A stretch of 5,509 nt of DNA from Flavobacteriales bacterium UBA2040 (GTDB lineage Bacteria; Bacteroidota; Bacteroidia; Flavobacteriales_D; Crocinitomicaceae), in the NCBI GenBank assembly GCA_002332715.1, contig DDBE01000184.1, forward strand, positions 1 to 5,509, in the 5' to 3' direction. This document shows, in pieces, positions 1-5,509 of the stretch. Made by a program: the position numbers and the translations under genes. The notes beneath the pieces are model-generated. The model made no database searches, was not told where the DNA came from, and saw only the letters and a program-made list of their open reading frames with translations. The first letter of the stretch is position 1. The number at the start of each line of letters is the position of its first letter.

Positions 1-452
1 GTATTGATTACAAAACCATCAAACCCTATTCCTGCAATGTTCATAGCGTAATATATGCCTTTCGTTGTAGTCAGCTTGATAATATCCATTTGGGTACATT
101 GTCTTGAAATCAACTTTTCAACAAACTCTTCAGGCTCGAATGGCTCCAAAACGGTTTGAAAATCGTTACCACTTCCGTTTGGAATTATACCGAAATAGAC
201 ACCTAATTTTCTTTTTGACAACATAAGACCGTTAACTACTTCGTTCGCCGTGCCATCACCTCCCACAACTATAATACAGTCAAAACCGTTATCAGCGCAT
301 TCTTTTGCTAGGGTAGTTGCATGTTTTTGGCTTTCGGTGTTGTAGAAATGACAATCCAATCTTTCTTGCATTTTTACCAAAGTCAAAGTTTTCTTAGCCA
401 AAGAAGAAAATTTCCGTTTTGAATTGACGATGAAAGCGACTTTTGTTTTCAA
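1..452 (-). CDS. Diacylglycerol kinase / YegS-type lipid kinase, N-terminal part (cut by window edge)
   Basis: Probable cytoplasmic or membrane-associated enzyme that phosphorylates a lipid such as diacylglycerol with ATP. Only the first 150 codons are visible; the C-terminal lobe lies beyond position 1. Seen in the translation: a first beta strand KVAFIVNSK (residues 4-12), the nucleotide-binding motif GGDGTANEVVNG (64-75), PNGSGNDF (91-98, matching the family's P-x-G-T/S-x-N-D-F) and MNIAGIGFDG (137-146). These are the hallmark motifs of the DAGK catalytic domain in their usual order and spacing. The start is a TTG at 450-452. The frame has no ATG before codon 28, and starting there would remove the first beta strand and part of the fold. 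The gene is divergent from the methyltransferase gene, with 71 bp between them. The family is clear; the lipid substrate (diacylglycerol, sphingoid base, undecaprenol or other) cannot be told from this part. Confidence 0.9.
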   Translation of the reverse strand, partial: MKTKVAFIVNSKRKFSSLAKKTLTLVKMQERLDCHFYNTESQKHATTLAKECADNGFDCIIVVGGDGTANEVVNGLMLSKRKLGVYFGIIPNGSGNDFQTVLEPFEPEEFVEKLISRQCTQMDIIKLTTTKGIYYAMNIAGIGFDGFVIN

Positions 453-497
453 TTTTTGTGGATTTATAAGTGAAATTAAACAAAAACAATATCTTTC

Positions 498-510
498 TTT
501 ACATTGTAAA
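498..510. repeat. Short perfect inverted repeat in the divergent intergenic region
   Basis: TTTACA-T-TGTAAA is a perfect palindrome with 6-base arms and a 1-base centre. It ends 13 bases before the methyltransferase ATG and lies 45 bases upstream of the lipid kinase TTG. A one-base loop makes an RNA hairpin unlikely, so if it functions, a dimeric regulator's operator is the better guess. In such AT-rich DNA it could be chance. No convincing Bacteroidota-type promoter pair (TTTG / TAnnTTTG) was found on either strand of 453-523. Confidence 0.3.
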
Positions 511-523
511 AAATAATTTAACA

Positions 524-1108
524 ATGAAAGATTTGAACTCTGAATATTGGTCAGATAGGTATAAAAATGGCGAAACCGGCTGGGACCTTGGAAATATTTC
601 CCCTCCTTTGAAGGCGTATTTCGACCAATTGGAAAATAAGAAATTGAAAATTCTAATTCCTGGTTGCGGCAGAGGTTATGAAGGAATTTATTTATTAGAA
701 AATGGATTCATCAATGTTTTTTTAGCCGATTACTCCAGAGAAGCATTGAACGAAGTGAAAAAAAACGCGCCAGATTTTCCTGATAATAATTTATTGTGTG
801 CAAACTTTTTTGACCTTGAGGGGCCATTTGATTTAATAATCGAACAAACCCTATTTTGTGCAATTGATCCTGCCTTACGAGATGATTACGTAACAAAAAT
901 GGAAGAGTTGTTGAGCGACGAAGGTAAAGTTGTTGGACTACTGTTTAATAAAGAATTTGAGGGTGGGCCTCCTTTTGGTGGTGAAAAATTGGAATATGAA
1001 AAACTGTTTTCTGAAAGTCTTCAGATTGAATTGATGGAAGGTAGCTATAACTCAGCTTTACCTAGAATGGGCAATGAGTTGTTCTTTATTGCAAAAAAAA
1101 GAAAATAG
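524..1108 (+). CDS. SAM-dependent methyltransferase, TPMT / halide-thiol methyltransferase family
   Basis: A 194-residue, probably cytoplasmic enzyme that transfers a methyl group from S-adenosylmethionine to a small acceptor. Seen: an N-terminal YWSDRYKNGETGWDLG block (8-23) followed by SPPLK (26-30), the SAM-binding motif I ILIPGCGRGYE (43-53), the acidic end of strand 2 at LADYS (67-71), FDLIIEQTLFCAID (102-115) and EGGPPFGG (146-153). The combination of W-D-x-G, P-G-C-G-x-G, F-C-A-I-x-P-x-x-R and G-G-P-P resembles plant and bacterial halide/thiol methyltransferases more than classical thiopurine methyltransferase, as I recall those families. The length is typical for a complete member. 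ATG at 524 is preferred over an in-frame GTG at 470: family members begin just before the W-x-x-R-Y block, and the 18 extra residues are low-complexity and match nothing. The upstream A/T-rich leader without a Shine-Dalgarno is usual for Bacteroidota. The acceptor (halide, thiocyanate, bisulfide, thiol, or selenium/tellurium species) is unknown. It stands alone on the plus strand. Confidence 0.88.
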   Translation: MKDLNSEYWSDRYKNGETGWDLGNISPPLKAYFDQLENKKLKILIPGCGRGYEGIYLLENGFINVFLADYSREALNEVKKNAPDFPDNNLLCANFFDLEGPFDLIIEQTLFCAIDPALRDDYVTKMEELLSDEGKVVGLLFNKEFEGGPPFGGEKLEYEKLFSESLQIELMEGSYNSALPRMGNELFFIAKKRK

Positions 1109-1125
1109 AATTGGGTTTTGTAAAG

Positions 1126-1163
1126 AAAAAAAGCGTTCCGATGTATTTCAGAATGCTCTTTTT
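1126..1163. terminator. Probable bidirectional intrinsic terminator between convergent genes
   Basis: Bases 1126-1140 can pair with 1149-1163 around an 8-base loop (1141-1148). The core pairs AGCGTTC with GAATGCT (one G-U pair), flanked by an A-tract on the left and a T-tract on the right, with two A-C/C-A mismatches in the stem as a whole. A U-rich run follows the stem in both reading directions (1159-1169 on plus; the complement of 1121-1132 on minus). It lies 17 bases after the methyltransferase stop and 17 bases after the MoxR stop, so it can serve both genes. Confidence 0.65.
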
Positions 1164-1180
1164 GTTTTTATAAATGTTTT

Positions 1181-2134
1181 CTACATTAACTCTGTAATAA
1201 TGCGGTCCATGCTATAACCTTCGGCTTCTGCACGGTAATTTCGTACTAATCTGTGACGTAATATCGGTAAAGCAACAGCTTTTACATCTTCTATATCTGG
1301 TGAGAATTTCCCTTTCAAAGCAGCATAACATTTCGCTCCTACAATTAAGTTTTGAGATGCTCTTGGTCCTGCGCCCCATGTGATAAAGTCTTTGGTCAAC
1401 TTCGGTGCCGAATCACTCTTCAATCTTGTTTTAGCGACTAATTGAACGGCATATTCAAGCACATTGTCTGGAACGGGAATTCTTCTAATCAATTTCTGAT
1501 AGGCATTGATTTGATCGCCGTCCAAAACTTGTTTCAATTCTGATTCAACATTGGCCGTTGTAGCTTTAACAATAGCCATTTCTTCCTCAAAACTTGGATA
1601 ATCTACCCAAATATTGAACATGAAACGATCTAATTGGGCTTCGGGCAATGGATATGTTCCCTCTTGCTCAATTGGATTCTGTGTAGCTAACACAAAGAAT
1701 GGGTCGGGTAAAGGGTAGTTTTGACCTGCTGTAGTTACCGAGCGTTCTTGCATTGCCTCTAAAAGTGCTGCTTGTGTTTTTGGGGGAGTCCTGTTAATCT
1801 CATCTGCCAAAACAATATTGGCAAATAAAGGTCCTTTCAAAAACTTAAATTGACGTGATTCATCCAATATTTCTGATCCGACGATATCTGAAGGCATCAA
1901 ATCAGGGGTGAACTGAATTCGATTAAAGGATAATCCCAAAGTTCGTGCAATGGTATTTACCAATAAAGTTTTCGCTAATCCGGGAACACCAACTAGTAAG
2001 CAATGTCCACGAGAAAAAATGGAAATGAGCACTTGGTCGACTACTTCATCTTGACCAATAATAACTTTATGGATTTCGTCTTTTAATCTTTTATAATCAA
2101 CAACGAGTTTTTCTAATTCAGCAACGTCTGACAT
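1181..2134 (-). CDS. moxR: MoxR-family AAA+ ATPase
   Basis: A 317-residue cytoplasmic AAA+ ATPase, full length for the MoxR family, whose members are thought to act as chaperone-like ATPases that assemble or activate partner proteins, often with von Willebrand A-domain proteins. Seen: Walker A GVPGLAKT (49-56), the family-typical [12 protein letters not shown] (75-86), Walker [10 protein letters not shown] (107-115), [14 protein letters not shown] (117-130), sensor 1 [19 protein letters not shown] (149-167), LDRF (168-171), and sensor 2 around GPRAS (256-260). All core ATPase motifs are intact. The ATG at 2134 gives the usual short helical N-terminus. It follows the SurA-like gene by 34 bp on the same strand and is the last gene before a terminator, so it is probably cotranscribed with the foldase genes. 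The usual companions (DUF58 and VWA/Bat proteins) are not downstream, where a convergent gene begins instead. The family is certain; the partner and role are unknown, and the symbol is a family label. Confidence 0.94.
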   Translation of the reverse strand: MSDVAELEKLVVDYKRLKDEIHKVIIGQDEVVDQVLISIFSRGHCLLVGVPGLAKTLLVNTIARTLGLSFNRIQFTPDLMPSDIVGSEILDESRQFKFLKGPLFANIVLADEINRTPPKTQAALLEAMQERSVTTAGQNYPLPDPFFVLATQNPIEQEGTYPLPEAQLDRFMFNIWVDYPSFEEEMAIVKATTANVESELKQVLDGDQINAYQKLIRRIPVPDNVLEYAVQLVAKTRLKSDSAPKLTKDFITWGAGPRASQNLIVGAKCYAALKGKFSPDIEDVKAVALPILRHRLVRNYRAEAEGYSMDRIITELM

Positions 2135-2168
2135 TAATTTTCTTTTGTTTAGGTTTTAAAGATAGAAT

Positions 2169-3527
2169 CTATTTTGGAATCCACGTATTTCTAAAAACAC
2201 AATCTGTATAGTCTTCATCTATTTTAACATAGGCATTTCCAATCTTACTTTGGGTCCATTCTTCCAAAATTCGCTCGCGCTTATCATTTTCAGCAGCTCT
2301 TTTGATTAAGGCATAATCTTGCGTCAAGTTCGCAATATGTGGTTCTGTTCGACCTTTAATCTTAACAATTCGGACACCTTGTTTACCGTCGTATATGTTG
2401 GCATATAGACTTGGTGCCGAAAATTCACCTACTTTCAAAGTATTGGTCAATAGGTAAATTTGTTGATCAATTTCATTCAAATTCTCTGTACTCCATTCTT
2501 GCTCACCCGTTCGTGGGTCCGTTATTGTACCGTTGTTTTGTTTCGTATCTTCATCATTCGAATACTTTGGCACAGCTTGCTCCCAAGTGATATCGCCTGA
2601 TTTCAGTTTATTGTAGCAAGTATCCATGTTCAAGGCTGAATTTTGCAATTCTTCAGCACTAAATTGAGGTACAATCAATATGTGTTGACAGGTATAATCG
2701 TCCCCTTTTCGTTCTAACAACTTCACAATGTGATACCCGTAATCCGTCTCAAAAACTTGTGAAATTTCGTCCACTTTCAAGCTGAAAACAGTCGCTTCGA
2801 ATTGTGGAACCATCATGCCACGAGTTGCTTTGATACGACCACCATCTTTTGCACTTCCTGGATCATCTGAATTAATTCTGGCTTGTGTATCGAAGCTTTT
2901 TCCAACTTCAACAATCGCTTTTCTTACTTCAACTAAGCGGTCGTATGCCATTTTTTTGTCAGCTTCCGTAATTGCAGGATACGATACAATTTGCTGAAAA
3001 ACAATCGTTGCATTTATAAACGGAATACTGTCTTCCGGAATTTTATCGAAAAAAGCTTGTACTTCTTTTGGAGTAACACTTAGCCCTTCTGTAATAACAC
3101 GTTCTACTTCTTGCGTTAACAAACGGTCCTCAATGATGTCGTAAAATTCAGATTTTATTTCAGAAACAGTTTTGCCGTAAAACGCTTCCATTTTTTCGCG
3201 TCCGCCAATTTGTTGTTCGATTACACGCAAACGATTTTCCATTTCAGCATTGACCTGACCTTCCGGTAAGGTAATACTATCCAAAATCGCCTGATTTAAT
3301 AGCAGATTCTGGTACATTAATCCTTCGATGATATTGCAATCCGTCTTGTGGTCAACCTCCAACTTCGCTTGAACCATTTGCAATTTTTGGGCTTGCAAAT
3401 CGGATAAGAGGATGATTTCATCTCCAACTTGAGCTACAATTTTGTCGATGACAATGGGGCTTTTTTGAGCAAAAATAGTTCCAGATAATAATAAGAAAAG
3501 GGAACTATAAATTAATTGTAATCTCAT
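2169..3527 (-). CDS. surA: SurA-like periplasmic chaperone / peptidyl-prolyl isomerase with two parvulin domains
   Basis: A 452-residue exported protein, slightly longer than E. coli SurA. It probably chaperones outer-membrane or secreted proteins in the periplasm and may catalyse prolyl isomerisation. Seen: a signal peptide with hydrophobic core (5-18) and likely cleavage after TIFA (17-20); a SurA N-terminal region from IDKIVAQVGDEIILLSDL (27-44) to about 165; a first PPIC/parvulin domain (about 171-273) with NSDDPGSAKDGG (219-230) and YGYHIVKL (263-270); a second one (about 277-392) starting CQHILIVP (280-287) with KYSNDEDTKQNNG (321-333); and a charged C-terminal helix (403-430). In domain 1 the conserved first histidine is replaced by Gln179 while the last, His266, is present. 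In domain 2 His282 is present but the last position is Arg386, so catalysis is doubtful. Its ATG lies inside the end of the preceding lipoprotein gene (23-bp overlap), which suggests translational coupling. Confidence 0.9.
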   Translation of the reverse strand: MRLQLIYSSLFLLLSGTIFAQKSPIVIDKIVAQVGDEIILLSDLQAQKLQMVQAKLEVDHKTDCNIIEGLMYQNLLLNQAILDSITLPEGQVNAEMENRLRVIEQQIGGREKMEAFYGKTVSEIKSEFYDIIEDRLLTQEVERVITEGLSVTPKEVQAFFDKIPEDSIPFINATIVFQQIVSYPAITEADKKMAYDRLVEVRKAIVEVGKSFDTQARINSDDPGSAKDGGRIKATRGMMVPQFEATVFSLKVDEISQVFETDYGYHIVKLLERKGDDYTCQHILIVPQFSAEELQNSALNMDTCYNKLKSGDITWEQAVPKYSNDEDTKQNNGTITDPRTGEQEWSTENLNEIDQQIYLLTNTLKVGEFSAPSLYANIYDGKQGVRIVKIKGRTEPHIANLTQDYALIKRAAENDKRERILEEWTQSKIGNAYVKIDEDYTDCVFRNTWIPK

Positions 3528-4347
3528 GTTTGTTTTTTAATCTTTCGTTAAGCTTTTTTTCTACTTCGGTTCTTTTCGCATTCATTCTTTGTGCTATCAA
3601 TCTTTCTCGAATCTGATCTTTTATAAAGTCAAAGGGTGGAGATTCACTTTTTAGTTTATAGTCCAATACATTTATAAAGTAAACAAATCCATCTGCTTCA
3701 AAATGCGTTTTTGATCTGCTCAAAACAACACTGTTTGAATTGATAGAACGACGAGATGGCATTTTAACTCTGATTTCTTCGAAAAAGATCCAATTTTGGT
3801 CGTCGAAATAAAAGTCATCTGCGTAAAGTTTCGCATAAGATTCGATTCGCGCAATGTCTTTATCGTTTTTTAACAGGTAAGCATCCTTGATTTCGTCCAT
3901 TTTAGGGGCATCTACGGGTAATTTAATGAACAAAGCCTTAACGATAAAATCTTGCAGTTCAAACTCGTCTTTATGCTTTTCGTAATAGTTTTTTAATTCC
4001 TTTTCAGTTGCAAGGGTATCAATCGATATCATCAATTGTTCTTCCGTTAAAAAGTAATTGGCCAACTCGCCTTTGAATAATGATGCTCTGAAATCTGCGA
4101 CTTTCGCCATTCTTTCGTTCGACTCGGCAATTTCGTCTTGCATGACCATTGCATCTACCCATTTGTCGACAAAAACAGTGAGGTCCTCTTTCTTTTTCGA
4201 ATCATATCCCAAGTTGTCCATGAGCATTTCAGCATCATTTTCAGTCAATTTGTGGTTATTAACTTGGGCCAAAAGTTCGTCGTTGGAACAAGAATGCAAG
4301 AAAAGAAGTGTTCCTAAACATAGAACAATACCGCTTATTCGATGCAT
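3505..4347 (-). CDS. SurA/PrsA-like lipoprotein without a recognisable parvulin active site
   Basis: A 280-residue predicted lipoprotein. Seen: a short signal peptide of two basic-side residues and a hydrophobic stretch (6-16) ending in the lipobox LHSC, with Cys20 as the lipidated residue followed by Ser-Asn; LLAQVNNHKLTENDAEMLM (25-43), which resembles the 'V-N-g-x-x-I-t-x-x-D' opening of SurA/PrsA N-terminal domains; ELKNYYEKHKDEF (117-129), as seen just before parvulin domains; and VKALFIKLP (136-144), where a parvulin would have its first HIL motif but Phe replaces His. No GG loop or GYHI motif follows, so a parvulin domain, if ancestral, has decayed. The C-terminus is strongly charged helix. 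ATG at 4347 is chosen over an in-frame TTG at 4359, which would only add four residues. It lies 13 bp after the large isomerase gene and overlaps the SurA-like gene by 23 bp. It is inferred to be a non-catalytic partner of its neighbours; the function is not established. Confidence 0.82.
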   Translation of the reverse strand: MHRISGIVLCLGTLLFLHSCSNDELLAQVNNHKLTENDAEMLMDNLGYDSKKKEDLTVFVDKWVDAMVMQDEIAESNERMAKVADFRASLFKGELANYFLTEEQLMISIDTLATEKELKNYYEKHKDEFELQDFIVKALFIKLPVDAPKMDEIKDAYLLKNDKDIARIESYAKLYADDFYFDDQNWIFFEEIRVKMPSRRSINSNSVVLSRSKTHFEADGFVYFINVLDYKLKSESPPFDFIKDQIRERLIAQRMNAKRTEVEKKLNERLKNKHEITINL

Positions 4348-4360
4348 TAATTTTTGCAAA

Positions 4361-5509
4361 TTACTTGTTTAAGTTGTAAAGAACTTCTGTATAAATTTTT
4401 ACCGGGTGTTTCTTTTCGATTTCTATCAACCATTCTTTTTCTAAATAGTTTTGATAGTCAGAAGTTACAGCACCTTTAGTCTCATTCAATTCTTTTATTC
4501 CAGCAGGTAAAATGTCGTCAACTTTAACAACATAATACTTGTCTTCAAACGAATAAACTGGATTTATACCTTTATTCAAATTGGCGTTCGATAAAAATGG
4601 AGTTTTGTCTACTTCAAATTTATTGGTCTTTACGGATAAATTCAATTGACTTTTCGCATTTATTTTGTCAATAACATGTATAGAAGTGATAGTGTCGTAT
4701 TTAATCATATCAGACACTTGTTTCGCAACTTCCATGTTTAAGCATTCGTAAACCATTGCATCGTATCGTACTCCCCAGATGTAATCTTGGCGATTATTTT
4801 CGAAAAATGTTTTAAGGCCAGTAGTATCCTTCATTCCTTTGTTCCAAACCTTGTCAGACATTACTTCATATAACAAAATACCATCATGGTATTCTTGCAT
4901 CAAGCTTTTGAATGCTGGATATTTCATTTCCAATTTAGATTCTTCATAACCTAAAATCTGCGTTTTTTCAAATTCTTTGTATTGGTCATCTACTAATTTC
5001 TCAGCAGATTGTTGCGGTTGAGTTCTATATGTCTTCGCTAAAAAGTCTGCAAACTCAATTTGACGTATTTTTTGACCATCTATTTTGTAAAGTACTTTGT
5101 TCTTTTTTACTTGGTCTGCCTTGAACTTACCAGCAAAAAAAGTAGAATCGATTACATTTTTGAAATAATTGACACGACGAACAGATTTAGCTTTGTAATC
5201 GTAATCTTTCTTCAATTTCTTCACAAAAGAATCTTGCGTTCTCTTCGCTCTATCATCTCTACTCACACGATTTTCCAATTCCTTCTTCATCTTATCAAAA
5301 GAGGCAAGAGGCACTAAGTTTAATCTTTTGATGATGTGCCAACCGTATTGTGTTTCAATTGGCTCGCAAATTCCTCCGTCTTCGTTAATAGAGAAAGCTG
5401 CGTCCTCAAAATTAGTGACCATTCTCGTTGTAGTTCCTGAACCAAAGGTTGGAAGTACACCGCCTTTTGAATTAGTGCTTGGATCATCTGAAAATTGTTT
5501 TGCTAAACC
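4361..5509 (-). CDS. Large parvulin-type peptidyl-prolyl isomerase, C-terminal 382 residues (5' end outside window)
   Basis: The frame is open to the right edge, so the gene begins upstream of this window. Methionine 5422-5420 is internal, because the codons before it continue the domain. Seen in visible residues: the second half of a PPIC/parvulin domain with AKQFSDDPSTNSKGG (3-17), FEDAAFSI (34-41) and the signature QYGWHIIKRL (54-63, His58 present). This is followed by a basic helical linker (71-118), a region with YKIDGQKIRQIEFADFLAKT (141-160) like a SurA N-terminal segment, then EYHDGILLYEVMSDKVWNK (206-224), DTTGLKTFFENNR (228-240) and a C-terminal beta-rich part ending YYVVKVDDILP (325-335), which may be a second, degenerate parvulin unit. 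It probably acts in the periplasm on exported protein folding. It is the first visible gene of the cluster, 13 bp before the lipoprotein ATG. The signal sequence, full domain count and promoter cannot be seen. Confidence 0.88.
   Translation of the reverse strand, partial: GLAKQFSDDPSTNSKGGVLPTFGSGTTTRMVTNFEDAAFSINEDGGICEPIETQYGWHIIKRLNLVPLASFDKMKKELENRVSRDDRAKRTQDSFVKKLKKDYDYKAKSVRRVNYFKNVIDSTFFAGKFKADQVKKNKVLYKIDGQKIRQIEFADFLAKTYRTQPQQSAEKLVDDQYKEFEKTQILGYEESKLEMKYPAFKSLMQEYHDGILLYEVMSDKVWNKGMKDTTGLKTFFENNRQDYIWGVRYDAMVYECLNMEVAKQVSDMIKYDTITSIHVIDKINAKSQLNLSVKTNKFEVDKTPFLSNANLNKGINPVYSFEDKYYVVKVDDILPAGIKELNETKGAVTSDYQNYLEKEWLIEIEKKHPVKIYTEVLYNLNK

Noticed and set aside
470..523. Upstream GTG start giving the methyltransferase 18 extra residues
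   Set aside because: The extension is low-complexity and AT-driven, matches no family feature and would occupy most of the divergent spacer; ATG at 524 puts the W-x-x-R-Y block at the usual place near the N-terminus.
490..523. Possible Bacteroidota promoter -7 box TACATTGT before the methyltransferase
   Set aside because: It deviates from TAnnTTTG and no TTTG/TTG box lies at the expected spacing upstream, so it is not listed as a promoter.
711..896. Antisense 61-codon reading frame within the methyltransferase gene
   Set aside because: No recognisable domain and it is fully covered by a well-supported gene on the other strand.
2135..2168. Possible terminator or promoter between the SurA-like gene and MoxR
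   Set aside because: The 34 bp hold only A/T-rich sequence without a stem-loop or a credible promoter pair.
2815..2997. Antisense 60-codon reading frame within the SurA-like gene
   Set aside because: A shadow of the conserved parvulin domain; no independent coding signal.
4348..4359. TTG start four codons upstream for the lipoprotein
   Set aside because: ATG at 4347 already gives a complete signal peptide and lipobox with a normal leader.
4058..4372. Antisense 104-codon reading frame across the lipoprotein gene
   Set aside because: Ser/Phe/Leu-rich shadow composition with no domain; it runs through the lipobox region of a well-supported gene.
5060..5317. Antisense 85-codon hydrophobic reading frame resembling a small membrane protein
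   Set aside because: Its hydrophobicity comes from reading the complement of Lys-rich codons in the isomerase gene; no family match or plausible context.
5420..5422. Methionine as the start of the large isomerase
   Set aside because: The 29 codons before it are open and encode AKQFSDDPSTNSKGG, a core part of the parvulin domain, so the gene continues past the window edge.

Overview
This AT-rich 5.5 kb window looks like the chromosome of a bacterium in the Bacteroidota, most likely a flavobacterium-type lineage. Three things suggest this: start codons are preceded by A/T-rich leaders without clear Shine-Dalgarno sequences, the protein sequences have the style of that group, and several SurA/parvulin-type genes lie next to a MoxR ATPase gene. 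The assignment is an inference from recalled family features, not from a search.

Layout: (1) Positions 1-452, minus strand: the N-terminal 150 codons of a diacylglycerol-kinase/YegS-type lipid kinase, cut by the window's left edge. (2) Positions 453-523: a 71-bp divergent intergenic region with a short perfect inverted repeat. (3) Positions 524-1108, plus strand: a complete SAM-dependent methyltransferase of the TPMT/halide-thiol methyltransferase family. (4) Positions 1109-1180: a convergent intergenic region with a hairpin that probably ends transcription from both sides. (5) Positions 1181-5509, minus strand: a tightly packed gene cluster. Transcription enters from the right edge and runs through a large parvulin-type peptidyl-prolyl isomerase (N-terminus outside the window), a 280-residue SurA-like lipoprotein without a recognisable parvulin active site, a SurA-like protein with a signal peptide and two parvulin domains, and finally a MoxR-type AAA+ ATPase.

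The three exported proteins probably work together in the periplasm on folding or delivery of outer-membrane and secreted proteins. Junctions of 13 bp, a 23-bp overlap and 34 bp support one operon. MoxR is cytoplasmic; its link to the folding genes rests on position only. The methyltransferase and lipid kinase are separate transcription units and show no obvious functional tie to the cluster.

No RNA gene, CRISPR array, insertion sequence or phage gene was seen, and no stretch over 300 bases lacks a gene. I see no clear evidence of an entirely new system. The most notable points are the complementary loss of conserved parvulin histidines in the SurA-like protein and the apparently inactive lipoprotein between two parvulin genes.
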